Assembly (NCBI GenBank): GCA_013398015.1
Contig: VZRR01004497.1
Coordinates: 1,008,210 to 1,072,209 of the forward strand
Direction: 5' to 3'
DNA from: Oreocharis arfaki
Taxonomy: Eukaryota; Chordata; Aves; Passeriformes; Paramythiidae
Length of the DNA: 64,000 bases
Under the pieces are notes generated by a model. That model saw nothing but the letters and a program-made list of their open reading frames with translations, was not told the DNA's origin and made no database searches. Shown one piece after another: positions 24,851 through 39,353 of this stretch. Each line of letters starts with the position of its first letter. Positions within the stretch are counted from its first letter, which is position 1. Made by a program: the position numbers and the translations under genes.

Positions 24851-25926
24851 TGGTCTGATTTTTCAATATGGTGAAGGTGTTATAATGGTTGCTTTCTGAC
24901 TTACTAATGGAGGAATCAGTGGAACCCCTTTTCTGTTCCTGGTGCCTCTTCCTTTGTGCCAGCCTTTGTTTTGCTGTTATCCAAACTGAGCCAGTTCAAG
25001 CCATTTTCTGCTGCTTAAACGGATGGCCAGTTCTGTGTGATGTTAGGTGTTTGGAAGGGAGATGGTGGGAGGGAGAGGAAAGAGATTTGTTCTTTCAGAA
25101 GCAGGTACCCCCTGTTGAATAGGTTTAGCTGCACTGTAACTACACACCTGAGATTGGTGAGCCAGAGATGCAGTGAAATACTTTAAAGTGGGAAAGGCTC
25201 CCCAGGGGAAAAAAACCAAAATGGATTCTGCTGTCATTGTAAGATTGTGGTAGTGTATAAGTGAGATATGACGTTATCACACATTTAGTGATAAAAGGTG
25301 GAGGGAGGAAATGCTGAGTATTCTCCATTTTGATTACTTCTTCCAGGCTGAGGAGGCCCAAGAATTCTCATAGAAGGTTATTGTGGAAAAGCTTGTCCTA
25401 CCAACACAAGTGGGACAAACTAAAACTTTAAGAGTTTTGCTCACCTTTGAGCATCTTTGACTTTGTAACATGAGCATCTTTCATGTAGTTTTTTTGATAT
25501 TTGACAGAATCTCTTGTCAGTTGAACGCTCACATTGCTGGCTTAAGGAAAGCATGGGCACTGCTTTATTTTGAGGGACTTGTATTGGGAAAAATTTGATA
25601 TTCACAACTAGACAGATTTCACTTCATGTATTATGTTATTCTGTGCCTAATATATGAAGTACTTGCTTCTCTACATTCTGTGTTCTTCTTTTTGGGTGCT
25701 CTGGCAGTTTCAATGTTCACTGTCTGCAAAATTTGGATGCAAAAGCCCCTTGGCCAAAATTATTCTTACTCTAGACAAATCTATGGCACCAAACAAAAGA
25801 TAATGTTGAGGTCAAGTGCAAATAATGTGATATTTAGGAGGAAGCATCTTAAATATTTTTGACTGTTTAGTCGAAGTTCTATTTTGAAGTTGTTTTCTAT
25901 TTCATAGGAGAATTTGCACACTTATA
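24851..25926. other. Intergenic sequence just past YTHDF3
   Basis: AT-rich sequence with only short random open frames. No repeat, splice-bounded exon or RNA gene is recognised. Confidence 0.6.
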
Positions 25927-26012
25927 ATAGATTCACAGAATGAGTCGGGTTGGAAGGGACCACAGTGGGGTCATCTGGTCCAGCCTCCATGCTCGAGCAG
26001 AGTCATCCTAGA
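25927..26012 (-). mobile_element. Short CR1 LINE 3' end (antisense)
   Basis: The sequence from AGATTCACAGAATGAGTCGG through GGTTGGAAGGGACC and GGTCATCTGGTCCAGCC is the reverse complement of the typical avian CR1 3' terminus. Only about 85 bp remain. It is one of the clearer bird or reptile signatures in the window. Confidence 0.85.
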
Positions 26013-29000
26013 AAATTTAAAAAAAAATCTCTGCGTTTTTCCTAGCTGAAACTGAGTTGAAGCAACAGTGTTTTGAATTCTGTAAGTAGCAGTTACCTTA
26101 ATTATTCAAAACTACTGGTGACTCTTTCACCAGAAAGATGTTTACATACTTCATCTGATTCTAGTGCTGTGAAAATCCGGTGGAGACAGTCTTTGCATTT
26201 TCTCCAGCACTGTTTTTTAAATGGATAATTCTGGGTATTCAAATGCAAATCACCCTCTAGGAATGGATTTCCAAAGCCATTTGTACTAATTTTCCCTACC
26301 ATTTAGTTAAGGAAATGCACGAATATTTTCAGTATCTTGTTTATCCTTTTGTTGATTAAAGATCCATATAATTTACTGATAATTTAAGAGAGGTTAAGAG
26401 AGTGGTTCTTTTCCATCTAGGTGTAGCAAAACCTTGGTTTTGATTTTGTGGGGGTTTTTTTTTGCTTTATTTTGTTTGTACCATTACAGTAAGGTGACTT
26501 AGATGAGAATTCTTTAACAAGAGAGCTGACCATTGTATCTTATTAAATATGTCCAAAAGTTTCCTCAGAAACAACCTGTTCATATCCTTATTTGTTCTGT
26601 TTTCCACCTGACACATTCACTGTAGTTCAGCGTGGGAGAGGACGGGATTTCTCTATGGGTCATAGGAATTCTAAGTAAATGAGTTTGCCCTCATGTACAA
26701 ATACTAGTGTACAGCTGGCAGGCTTTCCGCAAAGCATCTGTTCTATACTGTCTGTTGTACTTTACGTATTTTAATAAAGTGCATTTTAATATGATGAATA
26801 TGAACCTTTCAGTTCACAAATTTAAATTTGTATCCAGTCCAGGCTTTCAACAGTATTTCTCTTCTCATAATAACCATGAAGCATTGTCCAGGGTTCTCTA
26901 AGCAAAATATTAATAATAAAATTTGCTGCTTATTAATATTAGGAGATGCATAATGTTTGTGTTATCTGTTCTTTTCTGAGTTTGTCCTTCCTGCAAGTGA
27001 AAATGCAACAAACGAGTCAATGACCAGTTGGATGTCTTCTCCAATCAATTTACCTATGTATTTCACAATAAACTTGTTCTGCCACAGTGCAAGCAGAGTG
27101 CAGATGGCTGGGTCTTCAAGTATTTTTCTCCAGAAGTCTGTTCTTAGTTAAACGCTCAAGAGACCGTGAATTTCTAACTCCCGTCTAAGTAAGCATTCCT
27201 TTCCCCTTCCCTACCCTTTCTGTGAAAACTCCACTAGGTATGCCTGTCAGCTGTTTCCTTTGGATGCCCGTAAGGGAAGCCTGGCTTTGGATGCTGTTTT
27301 CACAATCTTCAGAAAAGTTCCTGACTTCACTTATTTCCTTCTCTGGCGAGAGGAAATCTTCTGACTGAGTTTAGCTTGTCTCAGTCTGTCTTGTTTGCCA
27401 CAATGTAAATAGAGAAATACTGCTTTTATAACTGGATTAATTCAGTCTCCTATGTGGTGTATGCCATTTTTTAAAGTTAACGCTGCAGCATTTTCATTCA
27501 GAAGGTGGAAACAGAAATGGACAGTATTTCATTGGAATTTAAGGACACAGTAATTAAAATACAAGGGTCCACTTTTAAGTGTTCTTCTGAATTTTAGTGC
27601 TGATGATAACCAAAGTGTTAACAGTGAGAGTTTATAAGCTGTTTGCATATCCTGTGTGCATTTGCACTTGTCATCTTAATACTGAGTTAACTTCCTTTGC
27701 CTGTAAAATTAGTTTGTAACTCTTGAGAAACTTTTTTTTTTTTATTGTTGCTTTGAATTTCATCCTCTTTGGGATACCATAACTTTTCATCTGCCTGCAC
27801 AAGTTTACTTACGTGCATCATGAGAATGAAGTGGATGTTCATATAAAATGAAACAATGTGGTCTAGATTGATGACTATATTTTGAGTTTATGGACTTCCA
27901 AATGCACAAGCTGTCTTGATTTGTGCCCTCTCATGTGAAGCATTACACTTTCATCTTGAGCTCTGAATTTATGCATCCTTTCTTTCCTGTTCTGCAAACA
28001 TCTGAAAGAACCTCAGATGTTAAAAAAAGAAATCCTCCCTTTATGCTTAGTCCAGGAATAAAAATTTCCAAACTAAGCATTTGAGCAAGCTAAATGGAGG
28101 TTTAGCTTTGGTTTGAGCTAAGCTGTTGCATTTCAGCAAAGGGGTGAGATTAAAGGTTGTGGATCATTCATTATCTACTGTAATTGTATATCTACTGTTT
28201 AAAAAAAACCTGAAATTTTATTTTACAAGCATTAATATATGCAGCTGCTGTTCAGTGTTACCCAAGAATCCTACCAGTATTTGCATCAGTTTGGATTAGC
28301 AGCTTTGTGAAATAGGGGATGAGAGGACTGGGATCTCTTCTTCCAGAAATAAAGAGTTGTTAAATTGGTTAAAATTCAGATGTTTGTGATGTGTGACTGG
28401 AATACATTGGATGTTTAATCTATCCCTCTTATGCTAGTTACCTGGAAAACATGGCTACTAAATTCTTACCATAATTCTTTTTAAACTCAAATTGGTTGCC
28501 AGTTTGTTTTCAGCTGCTTAATTGATTTGCAGCTCAGTTCTCATGAGATGCTTCACTGGGTCTTGTGAGTGTGGTGCTTCATCAGAAATGTGTAAAACTG
28601 TATTTAATTTCTTCAAGTTAATGTAATGTAATTGCTATTAACTTGATCTGTATTCCATTCAACTTCATATTTGATGATAATGCTTGGTCTTTCAGTTGTA
28701 TTGATCTTTTAATTTCAAGAATACCACATGCAGAACAATTCAGAGAATTTTTTTAGTTACTGAAATTTACGCTTATTTTAAATGTTAATAAATAACTATC
28801 ATTAATCTGCTCTTTGGGTTGCTAGTGAGTATTGATGATTTTTTTGAAAACTGAAAGAGCTGGAGACAGGAATGCTTGTCTTGAGAAGCAGATGAAATGC
28901 TGGAATAATGAAGAGAACTCAGCTGTATGAGATGAAGGATGTTAAACAGCCAAGAGGGTGTTGTGAAGTTGGGTCTTCGTTCTTGTTTCAGTGTAGCTTT

Positions 29001-32000
29001 TCTGATGCTGGAAGACTCTTTTGAACAAAGAATTAAAATTAAGTACATTCCCGCAGTCCAGTTGAACTGAATCGGTCTGTGCGCCAATGGGATTTTTGTT
29101 TTGGTTTTTTTCCCCCCTCATTTATCTCGTATCTCTCTTCTGCTTTTTTCTTCACATTATGATTTTGCTCTTGGTCTTACATCAGTTTCCAGCCTTAGCT
29201 TGCTTTCCAGTAAAAGGTTCCCTGTTTCATCCTTTCTTTTAGCTAGCAGTACATTTTGCAAGGTTTGGGATGTTAGGTGTGTTCAGAGCATTGGCTGTTC
29301 CCCTGCCCCAGGTCATTGCTTCTGCACTAGACTTAGCCAGCTGATCCCATGGGCAGTGATATTTCTATTCCTACTTCATGTTGATTATCTGAAGAAGTAA
29401 CTCAGTTATGAGTTTATTTCTGAGAATAGTAGTTGGAGCAGGCTATAGTGATGAGTTGCATCATTTTTGTTCTCATACTGATTAAATGACAAGACAATGA
29501 AATTCGAGTTATACATTTAAAAATAGGGAAGTTTTCCCATACAAGCTGTGTTTTGAACACTTTGTGGCTTAACTTTTCGCGTGTTCTGTTTAGTTTTCTC
29601 TGTGCTGAATCTGTCTTAATGGTGTTCAAGACTTTCCAGGTGGACTGAAAAAGTTTGTTAAACACTGCTTTTCTGCAGCATTCCACCATAATGGAGTTTA
29701 TCACGGGGTGTCTATATCTAAGAGTAAGGTTGTGACTGAGGGACTCAAATCTCATTCAGTGAACCTGCCTGCTTTTGTCAACAACAGAAAATTCGCTTGG
29801 AAGGACACCATGGCTTTCTGCCTTCTTGTGATGTTTTTCTCCCATTCCTTGCAATTCCATTAAACATACCGATGGTATGTAAAAGAACAATGAGCTGTTG
29901 GTTTATTTGGTTGAAACAAGTGGGAGGGATAACGGGAAATCTTTCCAAAAAATTGGAAACAGATGAATTGTGTGATATTTTCAACTACAGGGAGAAAATA
30001 CACCAACAAAGCATAAGGTAAAAGGAAATGGAGGAAATGCTGTCCAGATGTGCAGTTTTGCTACACATTTGTATGTAGGTTTGGTATGGAGCTAAGTTTC
30101 TCCTAGGCTTTTTGGGTATATTTGGTGCTTGTTGGGGTCTTTCCATAATTGAAGGAGTTTCTGATCTTAAACCTACAGTTCTAATGATTACTAAGAATAA
30201 AAATCTGGGGTGATTTTTTTTTTCCACTGGGGAGAAATTAAAATTTTATTATCTTTTTAAAATTGGAAAGTACTTTCCTTCCCTTCCTCTACATCTTCAA
30301 ACCCCTCAGAAAGACCTACCAGCAGTGCAGGAAAAGGTCTGTGTAATGCAGACAAGTGAACAATTAGCTGTGAGTTTGTGAGCTCGGGGTCAATCTACCA
30401 GCCCGCAAAGGGGTGTGCAAAGAGAAGTGTCCGGCTGAGGCACTGCTGCTTGTGTGACCCTGGAAGATAACGCAGCTCACTTTGCAAGGTAAGCCTGTGA
30501 AAGGAGACTTGAAACAGGTTACTCCTGTATCAGATCTCTGATCAAATTACTTGCTGTTTTTCACAGTTGTTTTCTCAAGGTACTGCTGAGGCACAGACAC
30601 TAGAGACCCCAAGCGAGACCATCCCTGCTGCAGAGTATTTTCTTTTTATGAGCAGTGGGAGAAAAAACCACCCTCTGAGTACAGATTGGCAATTAATGAT
30701 TTGATGAAGTACTGAGATAATGGTGTGATGATGTGCGCAGAACAGAATAGCTGCATGCTGTGCTGTGCTTTTAAGTCATTCAGTGTGGTAAGATTTATTT
30801 AAATAAATGAGCTAATTTTTCTTAAATTCTGGCATCAAAATACTGCTAGAGAAAGAGGAATTGATATTCACTTGGCAGTCAAAAGATAATCTTGAATATG
30901 GAATTTAAAATCTTTATTTCTGCAAACACTGGTGTGCACGAATTTCTCCTCTTTGTATTTTTTGAGAAACAGATCCTCAGCTAGAATGCACAAATGTAAT
31001 ACAGTAATTCTTATATTTATGCTTATTCAACCATCAGTAGGCATAAACTCATCTCTATTTAACTGGTAATGTAATAATCCTATTATAATAAATCGTATTT
31101 TTACAGGAGAGTTGAAGGACATGCAAAGGGTGAGATGCTTTAGACTTCACAAATAGATGTCACTGGACTGAAAAACTTCTAAATAAGACAGACTGAGGAA
31201 ATGGGGATAGTTGAAAGAAGAATGTGCTGACAGCACGTATTTTTTATTTGTGTGTGTGTGTAGTGGGAAAAGGGTTAAATAGAATTCAGTAGTGGTGGGA
31301 TACATGGAAATCCTAGGTAAAGGACTATGAAGACACAGGAGTATTAGGGCCTGAAGAGGGTTTAATGAGGAGATACAGGATGAATCAGTGATAGAGAATG
31401 CACAGAAATGGCTGCAAAGGGGTCTTGAAATAAAATTGTTAATAATAATTAAGCATTTTTGGGTCTAGAGTTTGATCTGGGAGAAAACAATTGCAGTACA
31501 AGTATTCCATCACTCTCATAGGAGGGAACAGGTGGAAATATGGGAGCATGCTCCCAGGACGGCTGCAGTTCTCTGCTGGCTGCAAGTTTCCGCACAAAGG
31601 TAAGAGTTTGACCTTGAATCACTCCTGCCTGAGGAAGGAAGTCAAGAGGGATAACATCCAGGTTGGTAAGTAATTTACCCTCTAATCTGCTAGCAAAATT
31701 TAAAGAAGGATGAGCTCTATGCAGCTTTTCAGAGAGAACTGCTCAGTCTTAAGGGAGACTATACCTCTGAGTATGAAGGTTTTTCAGGAGAGGTTTAAGA
31801 TTAAGTTTTAGCCTTCCCCTGTCATCTGGCTCACATCACAAATAATAAAAGGCTCATTGTTGGCTGATTTGGATCCAGTTTTGTAGGTCTCCTTACAGTC
31901 TGTATGGAATGCTCTGATATTGCAGAGAGTTTTGAGGCCGTGTTCTTTTTCATCACAAAGCTTCACAAACATGATGCGCCCAAAGTCCTTGGACAGTAAT

Positions 32001-34410
32001 GTCACAAAGACTAACATCCAATACAGATCAAATTAAAATCTTCTTGTAATATTAATACAAAAAAGCACGCCTGTATAGGAGTCTCCTACCTCAATAATTA
32101 AAGAAATGCAACAAAATATTGGATGCAAAAAAGATGTATTAAATTGCAGAGTGTACATTTTTTTCACAATTCTTTCTAAATCAAATTACTTTAAACACTT
32201 TTTTGTTACTTAGTGTTCATAACATTGTGCTCAATAAAGATTGTAAAGATAGATACATGAAATATGTAAATAAAACTGAATTTCTCTTTTTTTTTCCTGA
32301 ACTGGGATCCAGAAAGTATGAAAAGATACTTCAGTCCTAGGTTTTAACAAGTTCAAGAAGTTTGATGCAAAAATATTTTTAAAACTTTACTCAGCCCTTT
32401 TTGCAGGTTTTTTATAATCAGTAAGAATGGATATGACAGCTAGACCAAAAATCTGGCTAATCTGATATCCTGCCTCTGACCACAACCAGTCATGAGCACA
32501 AGAAGAGCAGTGTGAGAGCAAGGAAAGCAGAAGCTGCCTTCAGCATGCTCACCTAACCTCGAGTTTGCTGAGACTTTCTAAGTCAAAACTCTTCCTGGAT
32601 TTTTAGTTCATTGAATAATTTCAGTTGCTTTATGGTTTGTGGATTACACAAATAGTTCAACGCAACTTGAACAGGTTCAGAAAACCTTTAAATGAAGGAA
32701 AATTCTGTTGCAAAATATAATTTTTAAAAAAAATGTTTTATCATTTGCAGTTGCAATATGGTTCACTAGAGAACCAAGAACAAAATAGTCCATTGAGAAC
32801 TCTCTCAAAAGGACAAAATTAAGCATGGATTTTCTCTGTTAAAAAGAAACTTCAACCAAATCTGAAAAATTATCAAGATGATAAATGGAATGTTATTCTA
32901 CAGGCAAAACGGCATTTACTTTGCAAAGTCAAATCTAGGCTGCATTTGATAGAAATGTGGTTGGAAAGTTTCTGTTACTAGGTGTGTCTGGAAGGGCTAT
33001 CCACAGACTTTTCACACTCTGTTTTCCCTTGGAAAAACACCTCACAGCTCCAGCGATGTTACCTTTGGAGCATTTGGTCAAAGTTTCCATCTTTTATATG
33101 CATTTGGTATTGCAGAGGAAGCATTCTAAAGCAACCTACAGGAGAACTAAATATAGGAGTTAGATGGGGGCAGGTGCTGCACTCCCACTGAATCAAGTGC
33201 TTCTGTCCCTGTACGAAGACAAAATGTACTTGATATAAGGTTAGTTACTGGTTTGGGTTTGTTCTTCCCTATACATTTCTTCACTCATGCAGTTGGGGCC
33301 TATGGGTATTGGCATTGGAAAACCTACTACGAGGTGAAAATTGGGTCCTCTGCTTTTAGCTGAAATGTAATTACTTGAGAAAATACCTTCTGAAATAAAG
33401 TAAACATTCTTAGGAATCTGGGTTTTCTTTCCAGGAAGTTCTGTTCCCAGAGCAGGAGTGAGATGCTGCTGGATATTTCACCTTATATTCTACAGATTTT
33501 AACCTGACTATTCAGGTTTCTTTTTTCTTTTCTTCAGCTCAAGGTAGGGCCCTTTTGTAAGAGATTAAATTTCAAGTGTACCATAATTTACACACAGCTC
33601 AGGTTATTTTAATGCTAGTATAGAGAGTTTATTATTTGTGAAAGAGTGACAGCTAGGATGGAAAAAGTCCTTTTTATACATTGTGGTGATTGGTTGTTAC
33701 CTGTGCAAGTGCTCATCTAGTTGTCAGCTGCGTTAGGCACCTCTGCTGCCTGTGTGCCCGCCTCTGCAGCACAGATCTGGGCCAGAACTTCGCCACTTGG
33801 ATTGTTCCCAGCCAGACTTAACCAGCTCAGCAGCACCCCTGGACTGCTGCAGGTTTCTGTCTCACAGCTGGATCACATCCAGGGAGTTCAAAGTTCAAAT
33901 CCACTGGGTGAGCAAACAAAGAGATACACCTGATACAGCACATGCATCTGCAGTGGGGTGAAATGAGATTTGCCTTAAATTCATGGATTAACAGCAGTAC
34001 AGAAAAGGAGGGGACGGGGTTTTTGGTGCCTCAGAGTTTCTGCAGAGCAGCAAATGTCCTTTAATCTTCATGCCTTGGTTTCATATCAGTAATGTGGGCT
34101 CTCCTTGATCTAGAAGGGGTTAGGGAATAAATTAATTGAGCATGCAAACACTGTTAAGTTTAACAAACTTCTTTTGTGTCAGGCTTTCTGACACGGAGTT
34201 GATCCCAAGTCAGCATAATTATTCCTGCTCTGTAGGCAGAGTCTGGAATAGATGCAAGAGGAGCTTTGGGAGGCTGTGTTCTCTCCTCTGTCTAAAAAAG
34301 CACAGAGAATGGGCTTGATCACTGCTCACATTAACTAATTGTATTCCTCTTCTTCTCTCTTGCTTTCCAGCATCTAATGTATTGAAGTGACAGGTTTAAG
34401 TGTGCCAAAT
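26013..34410. other. Intergenic sequence without recognisable genes
   Basis: About 8.4 kb of AT-rich single-copy-looking DNA. Open frames are below about 115 codons and show no domains. A short TG repeat lies near 31248-31262. No transposon or RNA gene was identified. Confidence 0.55.
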
Positions 34411-34428
34411 GGTTTTTGTTTTTCTGGT

Positions 34429-34458
<30 letters not shown>
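34411..34458. repeat. G/T-rich low-complexity tract
   Basis: About 48 bases of T runs separated by G or GG, ending in an 18-base T run. It is related in composition to the tract at 37827. Confidence 0.8.
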
Positions 34459-34459
<1 letters not shown>

Positions 34460-37400
34460 CTTTGTAATATCAGCAATTCTTCTATGAAAATTGCTCCTTC
34501 CAAGCCTGCCAGTCAGGAAAGTAATAGAAGTAATGCCAGGAAACCAGAAAGTTCGTAGCAGTTGGGCCCAACTTGAGGAAATGGAGATGCATCTTCTTAC
34601 AAACATGAGTGTAAGATCATTTTATCTGGAGGATGTGTAATACATAGATCACTCTTATAACTGTGTATTTGACAACACAAAGTTCCTTACGAGAAATCAT
34701 TCTTTAATGTTTTTTGGACATTCTGCTAAGCTTTTTTCCCTGATGTTTGTATATAGTATCTGCTTCTAAGAAGCTGATTAAGTAATTTGTATTTGCAATC
34801 TAGGTGAATAAGACCAGTCTGACATTCAATGGGGTACGGGCTTTTATAGCAAAGAACCATGATTGTAAGCTGAAGGCATTTGAGAAGTTTGAAATGTGGA
34901 GCTGTCTTAATATTATCTAGGCAGATTTCACTTGGAATATTTCAAAAGCCCTTTCAGATTTTCTTTTGTCAGATTAGGATGGTGTACCTCCAAGCTGAAT
35001 CTGGGATCTTAGAGGTATTATCTATATTTGGATGGGTAGAATTTAATGTGTGAGCCTAGCCTAGCAAAATGAGAGCAAAGCCATTTCATGCTAAGAGGTT
35101 GTTAGTAATAAATTAGAGTGTCTGTACACACTTTACAAAAGATAAACTAGACTTCCTTCCTGTAAGTGAATTAACCTACCATCACAGTAGAAACATGCTG
35201 GTAAAAAATAAAAAGAGAACAGTTGAAATCTAGAGGATGATTTTGCACTGGCAAAAATATGAGAAGACTGGAAATGTGAGGGGTTTCAGCAGGTTTCCTG
35301 GAGGAAGGTGATTGAGGTAGATGCAGTGGGTATAAGCTGTAGGCAGAATTAGGCTGTAGGTGTCAGTGATACCCTGGCAGTTTGAGGAGAGGCTGTCTCT
35401 CACCAGTTTAAATGCATCCTGTGTGAAAGGTGGTCGCTTACAGTGTGGGACACGCAGCAATCTCAGCTTTCACCACCAGATGAGTGAGATGACTCTCTGA
35501 GTGTGTACGTCTATGGTTGCTTCAGACAGGGCGCCACGAATGCACCAAGAACTCTGCTGTGAAGAGCCAACAGAGAAGGGTTATGGCTGGTCCTGCGCGT
35601 GGCAGAAGCTGCTTAATTTAGAACCATGAGAACATCCCTGTGTGCGAGGGATAAATATAGCTCCCGGTTTGGGAGGCATTGGGTTCGGAGTGGAAAAAAG
35701 ACGGAGGCAATTGAGACAAATTCTGTGACTAGTATGGAAATATTCTCTGCTGTCATTCCATTAACCTCAGGTGCCAAATCTACTTTCAGGGAGCACTGGG
35801 GGGCTGTCACTTGGCAGTGTGTGTTTCTGCCAGGCAGCCATGGAGAGAGGAGCACTGCTGGGGGGGCACATCCCTCCTCAGCTTCCTCTCCCCACACACT
35901 CTGTGCCTGGGAGGTGCTTCCACAGACTGGAAAGTGGAGTACTGAAGCATTTTTATTTTCTCTTAAATTTACAACTCTGTTTTTCGACCGAGTACTGCAG
36001 ATTTTTATTATCCTCCCTTTTTGTACGTTGCTGAGAATAAATTATATCCTCCAGAGTTCTTTATTCTTTACATGTGGGAGGGCAGATCCTGGAGTCTGGT
36101 TCTGCTTCTTTTGAGTGACCTGTTGACTACTGTGGCTTGGAGTTAGGTCCCTAATGGAGTATTTGTTGCTAAGCTTCCTACTGGGATGCTGAGAGGCAGA
36201 CAGGTCGTCAGCTGTGTGGCCAGACACCCTGATATCGCTGCTTTGCTACTCACCTGTGCCAGGTAATGACCATTATCTGTCTCTTGGGCCTGACAAAGAG
36301 CAATCCAGACTGCTTGCCGCAGGCAGTACAGCTCTCCAGCTTGGTTAACGGGTCGTGGAGTATTTTTTGTTTTAGGACAAACAGGTTCTGTCTCTAGGAC
36401 TGTTCCCATAGCTCTGAAATACTTGTTACTGTTGTTTTGTTATAGATACAGTTGTTTCATGCAAAGTGGTCTGGTGTTGTTAGAGTCAAAATCCATACCT
36501 CTGCAGCTGAATCCAAATCGATCTAAAGCTGATTACAAAGATGATAAACCATTCATTAACATTTTTTCACGATGCTACAGGTAGCTGCCATGCAAACATG
36601 AAAAGATGCTACTATTCCAGCCTAGATAAGCAGGCATTGAATTGCAATTTGAGAAATTTGCTTTTGGATAAAGGTGTCTTTGACTCTTTAGAGCTGGCAC
36701 GCTGTGTGATGTGTTAAAATACTAGATATTCACTGACTGAGGAAGGAAAAAACTTTAAAAATTTTCCAAACATAATGAAACTTCTAAGACATGACAGCAG
36801 AGGGAGCCATTGAGATTTGGTTTATTTGGTTCTATTTTAAAGGAAAAAAGAGGACTTCAAGTTATAGAGCACTTTTCCCCTTCAAAATTAATCGAACTAG
36901 AATGTGGGGGCAAGGGGGAAAATCCATGCTGGTTCAATACACTTTACAATGCCACTTGTGGTATTGAGATGCTTCCAGATATTTGATTATTTCAGCGTTC
37001 TGGGTGCCTTCCTAAGGAAATTCTGGGAACACCACTGTGTAGCAAGCAATAGAATTAGTGTGTCAAATGCATGAAGTCTCCACCGGAATGTGCAGTGTTG
37101 TTTATGAAAATCTGTACTATGAATTCGTGTTATTTTTAATCTGTATTTATTACTGGCCTCATTTTTCATGTCTATTGATATTTCTTTCTACTGTTTTGTG
37201 TTTACTTCAGTCTGTGTACTCCCATATGTTTGCACAGTGCCTGAAGCTGTGTGGGCTTTGCAAGAACATTAACAGAAGTTCCCAAAAGCAAGCTATGTGT
37301 GCACAAAATGTGTTTCTGTATTTTCAGAAATCTTGTTAACAGATAGACTGTCGCAATTGGCTAAGAAGAAAAATGAGTTTAAATTCTTATTATTGACTCT

Positions 37401-37826
37401 CCCTTCTCACCCGCTAGAAACCACAACAAAAAAAAAGATAGCTCACAGCGCTACACGGTGTCTCCATAAAGGCTGCGGCACGTGGTCCCTGAATCAAAGG
37501 GTGCAGCACAAACTGAGGTGTGGGAGGAGAAAGTGGAGGGGGGAAGATGAAGTGAGTTGCCTACAGCAGATCGATGCCAGTTTAGATTTTACTCCAGGCA
37601 TCATAGTTGCTGTAAAACAGAGCCAGGTGATAATGTTTGCATTAGCACCAGTATTTGCCACGCCTGTTGCATTTAGTTTGCATCAGGACTCTGCTATCAT
37701 GCAATAGCTGATAGCTAATTTTGAATAGCAGCAGTAAGAGTTTCACACCCTTCATGATGATTCCTATGTAGTTACATCCTGAATGCACCTCAGTCTTTAA
37801 AAGCAGCTATTCTTCTTCACTTCACA
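34459..37826. other. Intergenic sequence; candidate conserved or regulatory DNA around 36.5-36.8 kb
   Basis: No gene or repeat is recognised. A 162-codon open frame at 35626-36114 has no known domain, and other frames overlap it. The stretch 36480-36810 is non-repetitive, with homeodomain-like ATTA and AATGAA strings. It ends in a CTCF-like ACAGCAGAGGGAGCC motif at 36794-36808. Regulatory function is only a guess. Confidence 0.4.
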
Positions 37827-37954
37827 GGTGTGGTGGGTTTTTGTGTTTTGGGGGGTTTGTTTGTTTGTTTTGGGGTTTTTTTTGGTGGGGGTTTCTTGTT
37901 TGTTTGTTGTTTATTGGTTTTGGGGGGTTTTTGGTTCTCTTTTTTTTTTTTTTG
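37827..37954. repeat. 128-bp G/T-rich tract
   Basis: This strand carries almost only G and T, with G runs of four to six (TTTTGGGGGG, TTTTGGGG, GGTGGGGG, TTTTGGGGGG) and GTTT units, ending in a T run. The G runs are too far apart for a canonical quadruplex, but a long-loop structure is possible. It is probably low-complexity DNA and not a telomeric remnant. Confidence 0.85.
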
Positions 37955-39353
37955 TGAAAACATCTAAGATTCAATGCTGATTCATTGTTTGAACACTCCT
38001 CATGTAATTGAGGGGAGATTTTAATTTAATTCTTATCTTAGTATCTCACCTTCACAATTGCTCTGGTATAATTCTAGAGCCACTGAGCTTGTTGACAAAT
38101 ACGGATATTGGAATGGACCTTGCACCTCAACACACTTTTTTAAAAAACATTTGCCTATGTGGGCAGAGAGCATGCAGATTCATCTTGTTATCAAAGGATG
38201 CTGAAGTTTTGGATATGCAGAGTGGGAATTGCTATGCCCTTTAAATGATGGTTCATAGCCAATTTTTCGGTGCACAAATTCTTCATAGATCTGTCAGAGT
38301 TCAGTGCAGTTTATTTCTTTAATAATAATAGATTTAACTGAAGGTTATTAGTCATCTGTGGAAACAGATTTAGCTGATGACAAAAATGTGCTTGGAACCA
38401 AAGGCTATGTTCTCAGTTTAGCAAACCTAGACTCTTATACATACAAACAAAAATGAGAGTCCAGAGACTAAATGCAAATGGAAGTGAGACATCATGGACC
38501 TGCTAGAAGCCCTAACTGCAGCCAGACAGATTTATACTGTTTTCATGCTAGCATTGCTGCTTGTATACCACCTGTAGACCTAAAGGTATCATGAGCAGGG
38601 ACAGATTTGCTGACCCCATCAATTCGGTGTAATGGCCACCTCCATGTATGTCAGTGCTGACACTAGCCCCAAAACATAGAAAATCAGATGGTAAACTAAG
38701 CTGCCAAAGGTTTTATAAATAATGTGAGCTCTTTGAAGTGCATTGTGTATTCAAATCTTCCGTTTGCAACTTCCAGGGCCATGGAAAGCCTTTGTGCAGT
38801 AGATGAAATGAGGTATCAGTTGCTGCACAGAGGAGGTGTGAAAAGAGGAGAGTTTGGAAGTCTTCTGCTTTCTGGTCTCTGGTCTGAGAGAGTCCCTCTG
38901 CCTGGGTTGCTCTTGGAGTAACCTGTGCCTCTGTGGTGCTGTGATGCGATGCATCTGCATCAGGGCAGCCAGGGTCCTGCTTATACCAGTTTCTGAGGTG
39001 CATTTAGCCTCTTCCCTCTTCCCTTGATAAGGTTAACTTGTTTGATGGCTGCTAATCGAGGTAAAATATCTGCAAGAAGGGAAGACATTCATACTTGCCA
39101 TTGATTCCAATCAATTAATGACATGTGTGTTTGGTATAATCCTGCAATATTTCTATACTCAGAAAAAATGATTGCTTACTTTAGACAGAAATAATAAAAA
39201 TTATTCTTGTTTTGATGGATCTATTTGTCCTTGGTTTAAACAACAAAATGACACTTCCAGGAAGAAATATGTACACATAGACAGAGCTCTTCAAAGAAAA
39301 CATAGACAATTAAAAGCAAGATTCTTGGCATTTATAAAATCCTAGGTTACTAT
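37955..39353. other. Intergenic sequence before the first solo LTR
   Basis: AT-rich, with only short open frames without domains. Nothing else is recognised. Confidence 0.55.

Noticed and set aside
35626..36114. 162-codon open frame in the desert
   Set aside because: No recognisable domain, several frames overlap on both strands and no splice or promoter context is convincing. I treat it as chance.
37827..37954. TTTTGGGG-like units as an interstitial telomere repeat
   Set aside because: Vertebrate telomeres are TTAGGG; this tract is irregular and lacks that unit.
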